Shown here one piece after another: positions 8,673 through 18,005 of a stretch of 64,000 bases of DNA; position 1 is the stretch's first letter, and the number at the start of each line of letters is the position of its first letter. Both the position numbers and the translations under genes were made by a program. The notes below the pieces were generated by a model. It searched no databases. It saw only the letters and a program-made list of their open reading frames with translations, and was not told the origin of the DNA. This DNA is from JACKHO01 sp041398745 (GTDB taxonomy: Bacteria > Planctomycetota > Planctomycetia > Planctomycetales > Planctomycetaceae), in the NCBI GenBank assembly GCA_041398745.1, contig JAWKUB010000009.1, positions 186,001-250,000 on the forward strand. Reading direction: 5' to 3'.

Positions 8673-9586
8673 TTGAAACTCAACACACAGGGTAATCAAT
8701 CAGAATGTGACATCACTCCGCACGGATTGTTGACGCGAACTCGAAGAAAACGTCAACGGGCGAGAATACAGCGTATCAAACAGCCATATTCCCCAAGTAT
8801 GCGGTCTGCTGAAGCAAGGAATATGAGCCGTAGGCCAACCCCGTGCGACCGATGAAAAACTCAGGTTAGAGAACAGTAACCTCCCGAGATTGTCCTTATC
8901 ACATTGGCCAATGTCAATGTGACAGGGACTACCCAAGCCGGCAGGTAGAATGTTCAAGACAACGAACGGAAGGAATGTGTTGCAATTGCCATTGACCACA
9001 CCCGTTATGACGACTTGGTGTACTACACCAAATTCTCACGCCACTCCATCACACAATCCGATGTGTCGGCACGAGCCGTCCTGGTTTGACGCTCTGCAAC
9101 GAAACAATTTCGTGTTTCAGGCCACGGGACTGGCAGATGGTTTCCAGTTCCTGGAGGACGATTTGTTCGAGTACGGTGGGATTGCGGCTGGCCCCGGTGG
9201 CTTTGCAACCGTTGGGGGCCGATAGGCCCGGGGAGGTTTTGCCAGCCACGACCATCCATTTCAGCGGACCCAATCGGCTCGATCTCACCCCCAACAACAC
9301 CATCCGCAATTTACGATCCTGACTGGTGGCACGTGGATAAGATAGTCACCCAGAACCACCAATGTGGTTCAAATCGATGAGTCGTTGGTAGAAGTGTACG
9401 ACTGGTTCTCCGCCAAGAAAGTCTTCGCCATCGAGACCTCAGTCAACGACCCCGGCGCCACATAACACCTCGATCTCAAGAAGCTTCTATTCAGTTCTGT
9501 TACTTGTCCGCAACACGGGCTGACATCAGTGGGCATTGATGCTACGCTTTTCGTGACGAATGTTGTGTCACAAGACCGAAGTAGCC
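8673..9586. other. Gene-poor region, possibly with decayed coding remnants
   Basis: About 900 bases without a convincing gene. Short stretches read like real protein in fragments: on the minus strand around 9049-9260 (for example TVLEQIVLQELETICQSRG) and on the plus strand at 9364-9465 (IDESLVEVYDWFSAKKV, then a stop). Neither has a start, full length or recognised family, and the plus fragment is preceded by an in-frame stop. They may be remnants of a lost gene. Promoters for the lipoprotein gene (minus) and the DUF1501 gene (plus) should also lie here. Confidence 0.4.
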
Positions 9587-10981
9587 ATGTTTCAATTGAC
9601 GTCGAATGCGTCGCATAGCCGACGCGAGTTTCTGCAACTGGGACTTTCCGCAGCAGCGGGATTGTCGCTTGCGCAATTGTTACGGATTGAAGCCGCGGCC
9701 GGGGTTGGTTCGTCGCACAAGGCATTGGTGAACATTCATCTGGATGGGGGGCCGTCGCAGTATGAGACGATTGATCCTAAGCCGTTTGCCCCTTCGGAAA
9801 TTCGTGGTCCTTATTTGCCCATCAGTACATCCCTTCCAGGATTGCAGGTGAGCGAACTGATGCCGCGCGTCGCGCAGTTGGCGGAGCACTTCGTTTTTGT
9901 GCGGACGCTGGTCAATTCCGCGGGTCGGCACGATGCATTTCAGTGCCAGTCAGGATTTCGGGAACAGGATTTGAAATCGCTGGGTGGTCGCCCGGCGGTG
10001 GGGTCCGTTGTCTCAAAACTATTGGGGCATCCCGAGGACCCTGCGCCTGCGTTTGTCGACCTCATGCAGGGGCGTCCGCTCGTGCGGAACAGCGCTCGTC
10101 CGGGATTTCTGGGGCCCGCGTTTCGTCCATTCCGTCCGGACATTGGCAAGATGTTCGAACGCGAATTGGAAGCCGGAATGAAAGGGGAACTCGCACGCCT
10201 GGGGGACGAGCATGCCCTGAGTTTGACGCTCGATAATCAACTGACCATTGACCGATTGAACACCCGTCGACAGCTTCAGGCGAAGCTGGACCGTGTCCGA
10301 CATGACCTCGACACCAGTGGCATGATGGATGCCATGGACCAGTTTGATCGTCAGGCGGTTGGTATTCTGACGTCGGGGCAACTGGCGGCCGCACTCGATT
10401 TGTCGCTGGAAGATCCTAAAACCGTGGCGAGGTACACCGCCCCGATTACCGGTTTGGGAGATCAGTCCACTACGTCAGAAGGAAACAACGCTCCACAGAA
10501 ACTGCTGCTGGCCCGTCGACTCATTGAGGCCGGGGTGCGTGTGGTCAGTGTTTCGATTAGTGACTTTGACACGCACTCGAACAACTTCCCCCGCATGCAG
10601 CATTTGATGCCCATTGTGGACCACGGGCTGGCTGCGTTTGTTTCCGACTTACTAGAACGTGGCCTGTGGGATGACGTTTCGATTGTCGTCTGGGGTGAGT
10701 TTGGACGAACACCGAAAGTGAACACGAATGGCGGTAGAGATCACTGGCCACGTGTGGGACCGTGCCTTCTCGCAGGTGGAGGTTTTCGGACGGGGCAGAT
10801 TATTGGAGAGACCGACCGACTGGGAGCGGAACCAGTCACTAGACCGGTGACCTACAAAGACATTTTCCGCACGCTGTACCGCAATTTGGGAATCGACGCC
10901 CGTCAGGTCACCGTCCCCGATCCCCAAGGCCGTCCACAGTACCTGCTGGACGAAGGGGAAATCCCGCGCGAGTTGGCATAA
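9587..10981 (+). CDS. DUF1501 domain protein, Tat-exported
   Basis: From ATG at 9587 the product has 464 residues; an upstream ATG at 9560 would add nine residues. The N-terminus holds a twin-arginine signal (SRREFLQLGLSAAAGLSLA), so export of a folded protein is predicted. The body matches DUF1501, a sulfatase/alkaline-phosphatase-like fold common in planctomycetes: NIHLDGGPSQYETIDPKP, FDTHSNNF, WGEFGRTPKVN and GGRDHWP. These proteins usually sit next to a DUF1549/DUF1553 cytochrome gene; here no such partner is adjacent. Substrate unknown. Confidence 0.92.
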   Translation: MFQLTSNASHSRREFLQLGLSAAAGLSLAQLLRIEAAAGVGSSHKALVNIHLDGGPSQYETIDPKPFAPSEIRGPYLPISTSLPGLQVSELMPRVAQLAEHFVFVRTLVNSAGRHDAFQCQSGFREQDLKSLGGRPAVGSVVSKLLGHPEDPAPAFVDLMQGRPLVRNSARPGFLGPAFRPFRPDIGKMFERELEAGMKGELARLGDEHALSLTLDNQLTIDRLNTRRQLQAKLDRVRHDLDTSGMMDAMDQFDRQAVGILTSGQLAAALDLSLEDPKTVARYTAPITGLGDQSTTSEGNNAPQKLLLARRLIEAGVRVVSVSISDFDTHSNNFPRMQHLMPIVDHGLAAFVSDLLERGLWDDVSIVVWGEFGRTPKVNTNGGRDHWPRVGPCLLAGGGFRTGQIIGETDRLGAEPVTRPVTYKDIFRTLYRNLGIDARQVTVPDPQGRPQYLLDEGEIPRELA

Positions 10982-11057
10982 GCGCTGCGGACAATCGGGC
11001 CATGCGTTGTGGACTGAGAGGAATTCTGTTGTCCGCCCCCTGCCCTTTCTTGGAGGA

Positions 11058-11489
11058 TCACTTCAGGTGGGGACTGACAAATGCTTCTAAGTCTTCGTAG
11101 CCGTATCCCGGCGGGATTCCCATCATGCTTTTGACGGCCTTTCCGTCTTTGACAACAAAGAGGAAGGGAATCGAACTTACACCGAGGGTTGTCGACAGTT
11201 CCGGCTTTTCATCAATGTCGATTCGAACAACTTTGACCTTCCCTTTGTACTCCTTTTCGAAGCGGTCCACCATGGGGGCCAGGATTTTGCACGGGCCGCA
11301 CCAGTTGGCACCGAAGTCGACGATGACTGGAATTTCGCTGTCCATTACTTCCTTCTGGAACCACGCTCCATCGGGATGCTCACCTGGCACCTTGAGATTT
11401 GGTCGTGGCTCTTCGGGACGCGAAAGGATAGCGAACAGCACCACTGCAACTGAAAATGCAGCGGCAAGACCAAGAAGTGTCCGTTCCAT
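11058..11489 (-). CDS. Membrane-anchored thioredoxin-family protein
   Basis: Starting at ATG 11489 (the longer frame would add 35 residues of unlikely sequence) the product is 143 residues. A hydrophobic segment at residues 5-21 anchors it in the membrane or acts as an uncleaved signal. The thioredoxin domain follows, with the active site WCGPCK (Cys64 and Cys67) and the cis-proline region VSSIPFLFVVKDG. It should act as an extracytoplasmic disulfide reductase or exchange protein. A soluble thioredoxin is encoded separately at 32001. Neighbours are a DUF1501 gene (convergent) and an HtrA-like gene, which precedes it on the same strand. Confidence 0.9.
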   Translation of the reverse strand: MERTLLGLAAAFSVAVVLFAILSRPEEPRPNLKVPGEHPDGAWFQKEVMDSEIPVIVDFGANWCGPCKILAPMVDRFEKEYKGKVKVVRIDIDEKPELSTTLGVSSIPFLFVVKDGKAVKSMMGIPPGYGYEDLEAFVSPHLK

Positions 11490-11672
11490 GATGAAGTTGT
11501 CCCGGAATTCCAAAGTGAGACGTTGAGGGAAATCGACGTGATTATAGGCTTGGCCTGGAGTAGCGTCGACGGCTGAAATGGTGCGAGCAGGCAATGCTTT
11601 GCGCGAAGAACAAGACTCATCTCAACTGGATAGTCTCTAGCCCATTCCAGCAAGCCCGCTGTTTGAGGTGTT

Positions 11673-13073
11673 TTAGCGGCTCGACAGTTGCGTCTCGAAG
11701 CTGCCGAACAATGTTTCGCCACCACGAACAATGTAGAACTTCAGCGGTGCAATGGAGGGAGATTGCGTCAGCACGTAGTCGACGTTCTCCTGAGTCACGG
11801 TCTCATACACGTGGAGGCCGACAAGGACATCACCGCTCTTCAGGCCGTTGCGGGCCGCCGGGCTTTCTCCCAACACGTCGACAACACGCATACCACCACG
11901 GTATGGCTGACCGTTGAGCGAGGCATCACCCCGTTGGACTGGAACCAACTTGAGCCCCAGTGACTTCCAGCAAAGATCGTTTGAGGCACTCTGCTCAGCG
12001 ACCTGGGCGACTGGAGCTGAAAGACTTGGCAAGCGCTGATGTGCTGGCGTACGACGATGCTGCGGCAGCAGCGTCATTTCCAAGTTCACGCTCACTTCCT
12101 TACCATCGCGGTTCACAAGAACGGGAACTTTGGCGCCGGTCCGCTGCCCGAGGAGTGACCGTTCCAAATCGACGCGGTCGACAATACTCACATCATTGGC
12201 CTTGACCACAATATCACCAGGCTCAATTCCCGCCTCTTCGCTGGGTGACCCTGGTACGACAGCCTGGACGATGAGGCGGCGGTTGCGGCCGTTCTTCTCA
12301 TCACGGAGCACGAGTCCGTGATGGTGCTGGTCGCGACGTTCGATGCTCAGCAGATTCGCAATAATGCGGCGTGCATCGTCAACCTGAATCGCAAAGCCAA
12401 TGCGTTGAGCCTTGGCTCGAATGGCAACGTTAATACCAATCAGTTCACCATCAGCGTTAATCAGCGGGCCGCCGCTGTTGCCGGGGTTAATGGCTGCGTC
12501 AGTCTGGATGAGGTTGCGATACGACTGGTGGTCGGTAACGTCCACGTCGCGAGAGCGATTGCTGATGACTCCGCGAGAAATGGAGTTTTCGTAGCCGAAG
12601 GGATTTCCGATGGCCACCACGTCTTCGCCCAGGAAGAGATCAGATGACGTCCCCATGGGCATTACCTTCAACTTGCGTGGCGAGTCGATTTTAATAATGG
12701 CCAGGTCTTCGGCGGGATCGGTATCAATGACTTTGGCGTAGTAGAAACTGCCATCACTGAGGGTCACCTTGAGGACTTCGGCATCTTCCACAACATGGAA
12801 GTTGGTGACAATATAGCCCCGCTCATCGATGATGATGCCGGTACCCATGCCGTTGATTTTTTGCCCCTGACCCGTTGAGAACACCACGTCGAGAGATTTC
12901 TGACGCTTTTCGGTGTGAATGTTCACCGTCGATTCGCTGGCCCGTTCGACGTGTTGAACGAAGGGCGTGCGACGGTTACTGACGAACGAGGCTTCATCCG
13001 CGAATAATGCGGGCGAGCCAAGTAGGCAGGTTAGTAGCAAGCACATCCAGGCGTGCCGAAACCAATTCGTCAT
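11673..13073 (-). CDS. HtrA/DegP-like serine protease with PDZ domain
   Basis: A 466-residue secreted trypsin-like protease. The signal peptide (MCLLLTCLLGSPALFA) is followed by the protease domain with the triad His93 (TNFHVVEDA), Asp123 (PAEDLAIIKI) and Ser200 (NPGNSGGPL). One PDZ domain follows (GSPSEEAGIEPGDIVVKAND), and a second, less regular one ends the protein (SPAARNGLKSGDVLVGLHV). The two are separated by a Gln/Pro-rich linker. It probably degrades or refolds damaged envelope proteins. A second protease of this family is encoded at 37897; the two differ clearly in linker and PDZ regions, so they are not recent copies. Confidence 0.92.
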   Translation of the reverse strand: MTNWFRHAWMCLLLTCLLGSPALFADEASFVSNRRTPFVQHVERASESTVNIHTEKRQKSLDVVFSTGQGQKINGMGTGIIIDERGYIVTNFHVVEDAEVLKVTLSDGSFYYAKVIDTDPAEDLAIIKIDSPRKLKVMPMGTSSDLFLGEDVVAIGNPFGYENSISRGVISNRSRDVDVTDHQSYRNLIQTDAAINPGNSGGPLINADGELIGINVAIRAKAQRIGFAIQVDDARRIIANLLSIERRDQHHHGLVLRDEKNGRNRRLIVQAVVPGSPSEEAGIEPGDIVVKANDVSIVDRVDLERSLLGQRTGAKVPVLVNRDGKEVSVNLEMTLLPQHRRTPAHQRLPSLSAPVAQVAEQSASNDLCWKSLGLKLVPVQRGDASLNGQPYRGGMRVVDVLGESPAARNGLKSGDVLVGLHVYETVTQENVDYVLTQSPSIAPLKFYIVRGGETLFGSFETQLSSR

Positions 13074-13396
13074 CTGCGGACCTGTTCCTCTAGGAGCGCG
13101 GGTTCAACAGTTGGCGGGATCCATCAGCCAGTTGGAGTGCAGTCCGTTGATCTCCACAAGCCCCAACATCGGAAACGGCGTGGGGGTGCCTTGACGGGAG
13201 TGAGGGTCTAGACGCACAGCTTACCTAGACGTCAATTGGTAAACTGGGGAGTTTGTTCCGAGAGTTTGTTGCCCTCACACCGCTGGCAGCTAAATGTTTC
13301 CTGAATAATTTCAGTGGACAACGCGGGGTGGCGGGAGTGGCGCAAATTCAGGCGTCTCACAGATGCGAAAACTCCCAACTTTAGTGAATCATTTGC

Positions 13397-13425
13397 TTGA
13401 CCAACGTAATTCAACCGACTAGGAT
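13397..13425 (+). promoter_or_regulatory. Predicted sigma70-type promoter of the feo operon
   Basis: TTGACC at 13397-13402 and TAGGAT at 13420-13425 are separated by exactly 17 bases. The expected start of transcription is near 13432, at the left edge of a Fur-like palindrome, and about 58 bases before the first feoA. Confidence 0.6.
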
Positions 13426-13433
13426 TAATGCAG

Positions 13434-13450
13434 TTGAGACTCAGTCTCAA
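13434..13450. promoter_or_regulatory. Fur-box-like palindrome (candidate iron operator)
   Basis: TTGAGACTCAGTCTCAA is a perfect palindrome of two 8-base arms around a central base. Its core TGAGACT-C-AGTCTCA has the 7-1-7 layout of Fur boxes (family consensus TGATAAT-N-ATTATCA). It covers the predicted transcription start of feoA-feoA-feoB, the position expected for an iron-dependent repressor. A DtxR/MntR-type regulator is an alternative reader. Confidence 0.6.
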
Positions 13451-13488
13451 TTACACTCACGTTCCTCCCTCCCACACATTCCTCCACT

Positions 13489-13710
13489 ATGTTCCCCGTA
13501 GAAACACTTCGGTCCGGTGAAGCAGGTCGAGTTGTCGGCGTTGATGGGCAATTGGATATTGTCCAACGCCTGCAGGATGTTGGTCTGCGAATTGGCGCCA
13601 CAGTCCGCATGTTGCGTGAAGGAACGCCCGTACTGCTCGCCGTTGACGATCAGCGTTTGACTTTTCGTCCCGATCAGCGTGCCATGATTCTCGTCGAGCC
13701 AACGGCTTAG
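13489..13710 (+). CDS. feoA: FeoA-domain protein (first copy)
   Basis: A 73-residue protein made of one SH3-like FeoA domain: ETLRSGEAGRVVGVDGQLDI, QRLQDVGLRIGATVRMLR, then VDDQRLTFRPDQRAMILV. FeoA is a small cytoplasmic protein that associates with the ferrous iron transporter FeoB. It is the first gene of a feoA-feoA-feoB operon; four bases separate its stop from the next start. The two copies differ strongly, so the duplication is old. ATG start. Confidence 0.9.
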   Translation: MFPVETLRSGEAGRVVGVDGQLDIVQRLQDVGLRIGATVRMLREGTPVLLAVDDQRLTFRPDQRAMILVEPTA

Positions 13711-13714
13711 GTCG

Positions 13715-13948
13715 ATGACGCTCGATTCTCTTGGAGTTGGCGAACGGGGAGTGGTTGTCTCCATTGAGGGGACCGACACAGTGGCTGTGCGATTGGCGGA
13801 AATGGGCGTCATCGACGGCGAAGAAATTGAATTAGTCGGTACTGCCCCGTTTGGTGATCCCCTTGAGTTTTCATTACGGGGATACCGCCTTTCATTGCGA
13901 AAAGCGGAAGCGGCTCGGGTCAACATTGAGCCATTGAAATCGAAGTAA
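13715..13948 (+). CDS. feoA: FeoA-domain protein (second copy)
   Basis: A 77-residue FeoA domain (LDSLGVGERGVVVSIEG, VRLAEMGVIDGEEIELVG, PLEFSLRGYRLSLRKAEA). The motif LAEMG and the RGYRLSLRKAEA ending are closer to classical FeoA than those of the preceding copy. It lies between the first feoA and feoB with gaps of 4 and about 43 bases, so all three are expected on one transcript. ATG start at 13715. Confidence 0.93.
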   Translation: MTLDSLGVGERGVVVSIEGTDTVAVRLAEMGVIDGEEIELVGTAPFGDPLEFSLRGYRLSLRKAEAARVNIEPLKSK

Positions 13949-13991
13949 CTGTCAATCTAATCAGTGGTTGACGCGGAAGAGGAAAGCACCA

Positions 13992-16175
13992 GTGAGTAAC
14001 GCAGCAGGCCCCTTGCATGTTGCTCTCATTGGGAATCCAAATACGGGCAAGAGCACACTCTTTAATGCACTTTCCGGTCAGAACGTGCGCACCGGTAATT
14101 TTCCCGGTGTCACCGTCGAGGCAAAGTCCACCACCTTCACTGTCGATGGTCAGCAAATTCATCTGACCGACTTACCGGGCACATATAGCCTGTCCCCTCG
14201 CTCCCTCGACGAAATGGTCGCGGTCGATGTGCTCCTCGGCACCGCGGCCAACATGATTGCTCCCGAAGTCGTGGTGTGCGTGGCCGATGCAGCAAACCTC
14301 GAACGCAACCTGTATTTATACACGCAGTTACTCGACCTGAACCTGCCATTCGTGCTTGTCCTGAATATGTGGGACAACGCGGGGCGGAAAGGAATTGAGG
14401 TCGACGTCGAAAAGCTGCAGGCGTCGCTCGGTGTGCATGTCGTGACAACGGTTGCTGACCAGGGTGTGGGCATTGCCGATGTGAAGTCGGCCATCCTTGC
14501 TGCGAAAAATCAGTCACTGCCGCAGCGTCCAAATCTGCCGGCAGAATTGGCCGCCGCGGTGTCCGATTTGCGTTCTGAATTTGATTCGCCCCCCGCCGAT
14601 TTTCTGCTGCTCCGCGGATTACTCGATATCAATGGTGAAACTGAGAAGCGGCTGGCAAAACTGACGCACGACAAGAAGTTTCTCGACGCACTCAACTGCC
14701 ATCGCGAAAAACTGGCGACGTCAGGATTCCGTATTCCCGTCGCCGAAAGCCGCTGGCGTTACGACTGGATTCGCGAACACCTCAAACATTGCGTCGTTTC
14801 AACTCAGGCTGGTCAACGCACACTCAGCGACCGCATCGACAAAGTCCTGACGCACCGCATTGGGGGCGTTTTTGTCTTTCTGCTGACCATGCTTTTGGTC
14901 TTTCAGGCAATCTATACGTTCGCCGCACCGTTTAGCGACGCCATTGGCTGGGTACAGGACAGTGCGTCGGCCAGCGTTGAATCGGTCGTGCCACCAGGAA
15001 TCCTGCGTTCGCTGCTGGTTGATGGTGCCATTGCTGGCGTGGGCGGAGTGGTAGTGTTTCTGCCGCAAATTGTGTTTCTCTTCCTCTGCATCGGTATTCT
15101 GGAAGATTGTGGATATATGGCCCGGGCCGCATTCCTGGCCGACCGTTTGATGGCACCATTGGGACTCAATGGACGTTCCTTCGTTCCGCTCATGTCCTCC
15201 TTCGCATGCGCAGTACCGGGAATTATGGCGACGCGCACTATCGAAAACTGGCGCGACCGGATGGTGACCATTCTCATTGCACCGCTGATGAGTTGTTCCG
15301 CCCGCTGGCCGGTGTACATGCTGCTGACCAGCGCATTCGTCCCCGATGAATACCTCGGCGGCTGGCTCAGCCTCCGGGCACTCGTGCTCTTCGGCATGCA
15401 CTTCGTTGGCCTTCTGTTCGCCATTCCCATCGCCTGGATTTTGCGCAAGTTCTGGTTCCAGGGTGAGAGTTCGCTCTTCGTCATGGAAATGCCGGACTAC
15501 AAAACTCCCTCCTGGAAGGTAGTGGGCGGTCGCGTCCTCGAGCAGGGACGCGAATTCCTGGTCCGCGCCGGAACCCTGATTTTCTGTACGAGTATTCTCG
15601 TTTGGGCGGCGGCCTATTTTCCGGGCGATCACACACGTCTCTATGAAGTCCAAACGGAACTGGAAAACATTGAGCAGAATGAAACGCTCATTGATATCTC
15701 GCAGGAGAAAATTGATGAACTCGTTGCCGAGCACAATCTATTGAACGGTGAACTCATTGAGGCGAGCTACCTCGGTCAGGCGGGGCACTTCATCGCACCA
15801 GCCATTCGACCTCTCGGCTGGGATTGGAAAATTGGCGTGGCCGTCATTGCCTCTTTCCCTGCACGCGAAGTTGTCATTGCGGCTATGGGGACCATTTACA
15901 GCCTCGGTGCCGATGTCGATGAAGAATCGAGCGATTTGAAGGAGACCATGAAGAAGGCCACCTGGGCTGACGGTCGCCCCATTTTCACATTGCCGGTGGC
16001 ACTCTCAATTATGGTGTTCTTCGCCCTTTGCTCACAGTGCGCCGCCACACTCATGGTCATTCGACGCGAAACCAACTCCTGGCGCTGGGCCCTCTTCACC
16101 TTCACCTACATGACCCTCCTCGCCTACGCCGGCGCCTGGGTCACGGTACAAGTTGGCAACTGGTTATTTGTGTAG
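13992..16175 (+). CDS. feoB: Ferrous iron transporter FeoB
   Basis: A membrane iron(II) permease with an N-terminal G protein: G1 GNPNTGKST, switch TGNFPGVTVE, G3 DLPGTYSL and G4 NMWD. The two Gate motifs and core helices follow (GVFVFLLTMLLVFQ, GILEDCGYMARAAF, SSFACAVPGIMATRTI, SCSARWPVY, FPAREVVIAAMGTIY). Length about 727 residues, normal for the family. GTG at 13992 is chosen because a GAGG site lies nine bases upstream; the longest frame starts at a TTG, eight codons earlier, without such a site. Last gene of the feoA-feoA-feoB operon behind a Fur-like operator. Confidence 0.95.
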   Translation: MSNAAGPLHVALIGNPNTGKSTLFNALSGQNVRTGNFPGVTVEAKSTTFTVDGQQIHLTDLPGTYSLSPRSLDEMVAVDVLLGTAANMIAPEVVVCVADAANLERNLYLYTQLLDLNLPFVLVLNMWDNAGRKGIEVDVEKLQASLGVHVVTTVADQGVGIADVKSAILAAKNQSLPQRPNLPAELAAAVSDLRSEFDSPPADFLLLRGLLDINGETEKRLAKLTHDKKFLDALNCHREKLATSGFRIPVAESRWRYDWIREHLKHCVVSTQAGQRTLSDRIDKVLTHRIGGVFVFLLTMLLVFQAIYTFAAPFSDAIGWVQDSASASVESVVPPGILRSLLVDGAIAGVGGVVVFLPQIVFLFLCIGILEDCGYMARAAFLADRLMAPLGLNGRSFVPLMSSFACAVPGIMATRTIENWRDRMVTILIAPLMSCSARWPVYMLLTSAFVPDEYLGGWLSLRALVLFGMHFVGLLFAIPIAWILRKFWFQGESSLFVMEMPDYKTPSWKVVGGRVLEQGREFLVRAGTLIFCTSILVWAAAYFPGDHTRLYEVQTELENIEQNETLIDISQEKIDELVAEHNLLNGELIEASYLGQAGHFIAPAIRPLGWDWKIGVAVIASFPAREVVIAAMGTIYSLGADVDEESSDLKETMKKATWADGRPIFTLPVALSIMVFFALCSQCAATLMVIRRETNSWRWALFTFTYMTLLAYAGAWVTVQVGNWLFV

Positions 16176-16232
16176 GCCAGCGGAAGCTTCGCCCTCCCAC
16201 GTCCTCAAGCCAGGCATAACTGCGCTGCCAGA

Positions 16233-17987
16233 TTAGCTTGAAGCCTCTTGCTCAATTGCTTCTGGCTTAGGAACTGTAGGCGGCTCATCGGCCGATGTGT
16301 CGGGCACAATTGGCTTCGGGGGGAGTTCCTGGAGTTGGCGGAGGTTTTGGCCGGGCTCCAGGCGCCAGCGTTTGTCTTCGTCAGTCAGGACGACGAAGTT
16401 GAGGCCGATTTCCTCGACGGTGCCACCCACACCGGCGGCAGTAACTTTGTCGCCGACACCGGCGCGGCGTTGTTTGTTCTGCGTGAGGTCGCGGAAGAAG
16501 GCGACCTGTTGGCCGTTAATGCCGAAGACGCCTTCAAACCGTGTGTACGTGGCGACGTCATCACCCAAGACAAGGTTGATACTTCGAGTCGTCGACTCGG
16601 CGGGAGAGCCGTTATCGGTCGCGGTGAGTTGCAGGCTGACGGTGCCCGGCACACCATCGAGCGGAGCATCCCAGCGGAGCGTTCCCGAAGCACTGTCGAA
16701 GGTCGCCCCCTGCGGAAGTTGACCATCCAGTCGATACGAATGGCGATCATTCTCACCTTCCGGATTCTCCGCTGCAAACGAAATCTCGGCAGACCTGCCA
16801 AAGTAAACCGGCACTTCCCCCGGCACATTCAAGACCGGAGGAAGGTTTTGTCGCATGGCGGAAACGGTGACGGTGCCGGTCAGCTTCGGCTCATCGGCCC
16901 AAATGGACATGACAGCAACTTCAAGTTTGTAAGTCTGTGGCTCGTCAGCGGGTGCCGGTGTCCACTGGATATCGCCCGTCGCAGGATTGATTTCCATCCC
17001 TTCGGGAAAGTCACCGCGTAGTGTGTAGACCGGTTCATCCCAGTCGGGATTCCAGTCGCTGACACTCACAGCATACGACCAGAACTTATTGAAGTACGCC
17101 TGCTGCGGAGTCGGCGTACTGAGCTTCGGTGAATAGGTACGGGTTGGCCTGGGCTTGGCAAAAAACTCGGTACTGACAAACTGCTCCAGCGCAGGGGCTG
17201 CGGTGGCAGGTGGATCCATGGTGGGGAACAGCTGGACAACTTCACCCGCATCAAACGTGCGTGGCGAACTCTTACGGGCACCGCGTTCAATGGTCCACGA
17301 GGTGCCATTACACTCGGTCACGCGGACCATCTCGGGCCCAATTCGCAACAGGAACGGAGTTTCGTTGGGGAAACCCTCAATGGAGTCAATCTTCAGGGTG
17401 GTGCCGCTCACATCAAGACCGGCGGCCAGTCTCGACTCTGGACTGATTTGGCTGGTTTCCGGCCCGGTAACCATTGCCAGCCCCTCCACAGTGAGCGTGA
17501 CATCAACTGGACCACCGCCACCAGCGTTGCGACTGAGCACATCAAACTGCTTGAATCGCTGCAGCAAATCGGCTTCCTGGAACAGTGTGGTGAAACGCCC
17601 CAATTGCTCCCAGGTAACTCGTGCTTTGAGAGTCACCGGAATTGTGGTGTAATTTCCGGCGTTTTCACTGGTCCGTCCGGGATCAATTTCGACGCGTTGC
17701 CATCCGCTGACTTCAGCGAGATCGGTCAACCATTCCTGATACACTCGCATGGCGACGTTGGGATCGCGCGGGAGACTGCGCCTGCGTTTTGCTGCCAGAA
17801 ATCCCTTAGCCTGAATTGTTTCAACTTCCTTGTCTTCGGCGGCAATCAGACGTGTCTTAGCAGCGTCAATGTTTTCGCGGGCCTCACGTAACGGTGCGAG
17901 AAACGCACTGTCGAACTTGGGCGCAAAGAGCCACAACACGACGAATGCGCCGAGTACGCCAGCCAGGATTTTTTCACGTTGCTGCAT
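16233..17987 (-). CDS. PilO-like pilus/secretion assembly protein with Ig-like inserts and a PilP/GspC-like end
   Basis: This 584-residue protein has one transmembrane segment at residues 8-22 (GVLGAFVVLWLFA), a short coiled coil, and a PilO/GspM-like ferredoxin-fold region with NYTTIPVTLKARVTWEQLGR. The middle holds two Ig-like domains of the He_PIG type (PEGMEINPATGDIQWTPAP and PQGATFDSASGTLRWDAPL). The end (VFGINGQQVAFFRD, RAGVGDKVTAAGVGGTVEEI) resembles the homology region of PilP/GspC. It is therefore probably an inner-membrane alignment component of a type IV pilus or type II secretion machine. It starts 18 bases after the PilM-PilN-like gene. The domain borders are my reading, not a profile search. 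Confidence 0.7.
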   Translation of the reverse strand: MQQREKILAGVLGAFVVLWLFAPKFDSAFLAPLREARENIDAAKTRLIAAEDKEVETIQAKGFLAAKRRRSLPRDPNVAMRVYQEWLTDLAEVSGWQRVEIDPGRTSENAGNYTTIPVTLKARVTWEQLGRFTTLFQEADLLQRFKQFDVLSRNAGGGGPVDVTLTVEGLAMVTGPETSQISPESRLAAGLDVSGTTLKIDSIEGFPNETPFLLRIGPEMVRVTECNGTSWTIERGARKSSPRTFDAGEVVQLFPTMDPPATAAPALEQFVSTEFFAKPRPTRTYSPKLSTPTPQQAYFNKFWSYAVSVSDWNPDWDEPVYTLRGDFPEGMEINPATGDIQWTPAPADEPQTYKLEVAVMSIWADEPKLTGTVTVSAMRQNLPPVLNVPGEVPVYFGRSAEISFAAENPEGENDRHSYRLDGQLPQGATFDSASGTLRWDAPLDGVPGTVSLQLTATDNGSPAESTTRSINLVLGDDVATYTRFEGVFGINGQQVAFFRDLTQNKQRRAGVGDKVTAAGVGGTVEEIGLNFVVLTDEDKRWRLEPGQNLRQLQELPPKPIVPDTSADEPPTVPKPEAIEQEASS

Positions 17988-18005
17988 GAAACTCAGTCTA
18001 TCCAG

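Larger units (their letters stand above)
13074..13489. other. Divergent intergenic region between htrA-like and feo genes
   Basis: About 415 bases between the HtrA-like gene (minus) and the feo operon (plus). The plus-strand part holds a sigma70-like promoter and a Fur-type palindrome (listed separately). Nothing else was recognised in the first 300 bases. Confidence 0.5.

Noticed and set aside
14799..15734. Minus-strand frame of 311 codons
   Set aside because: Antisense shadow of feoB; composition rich in His and Arg without any domain.
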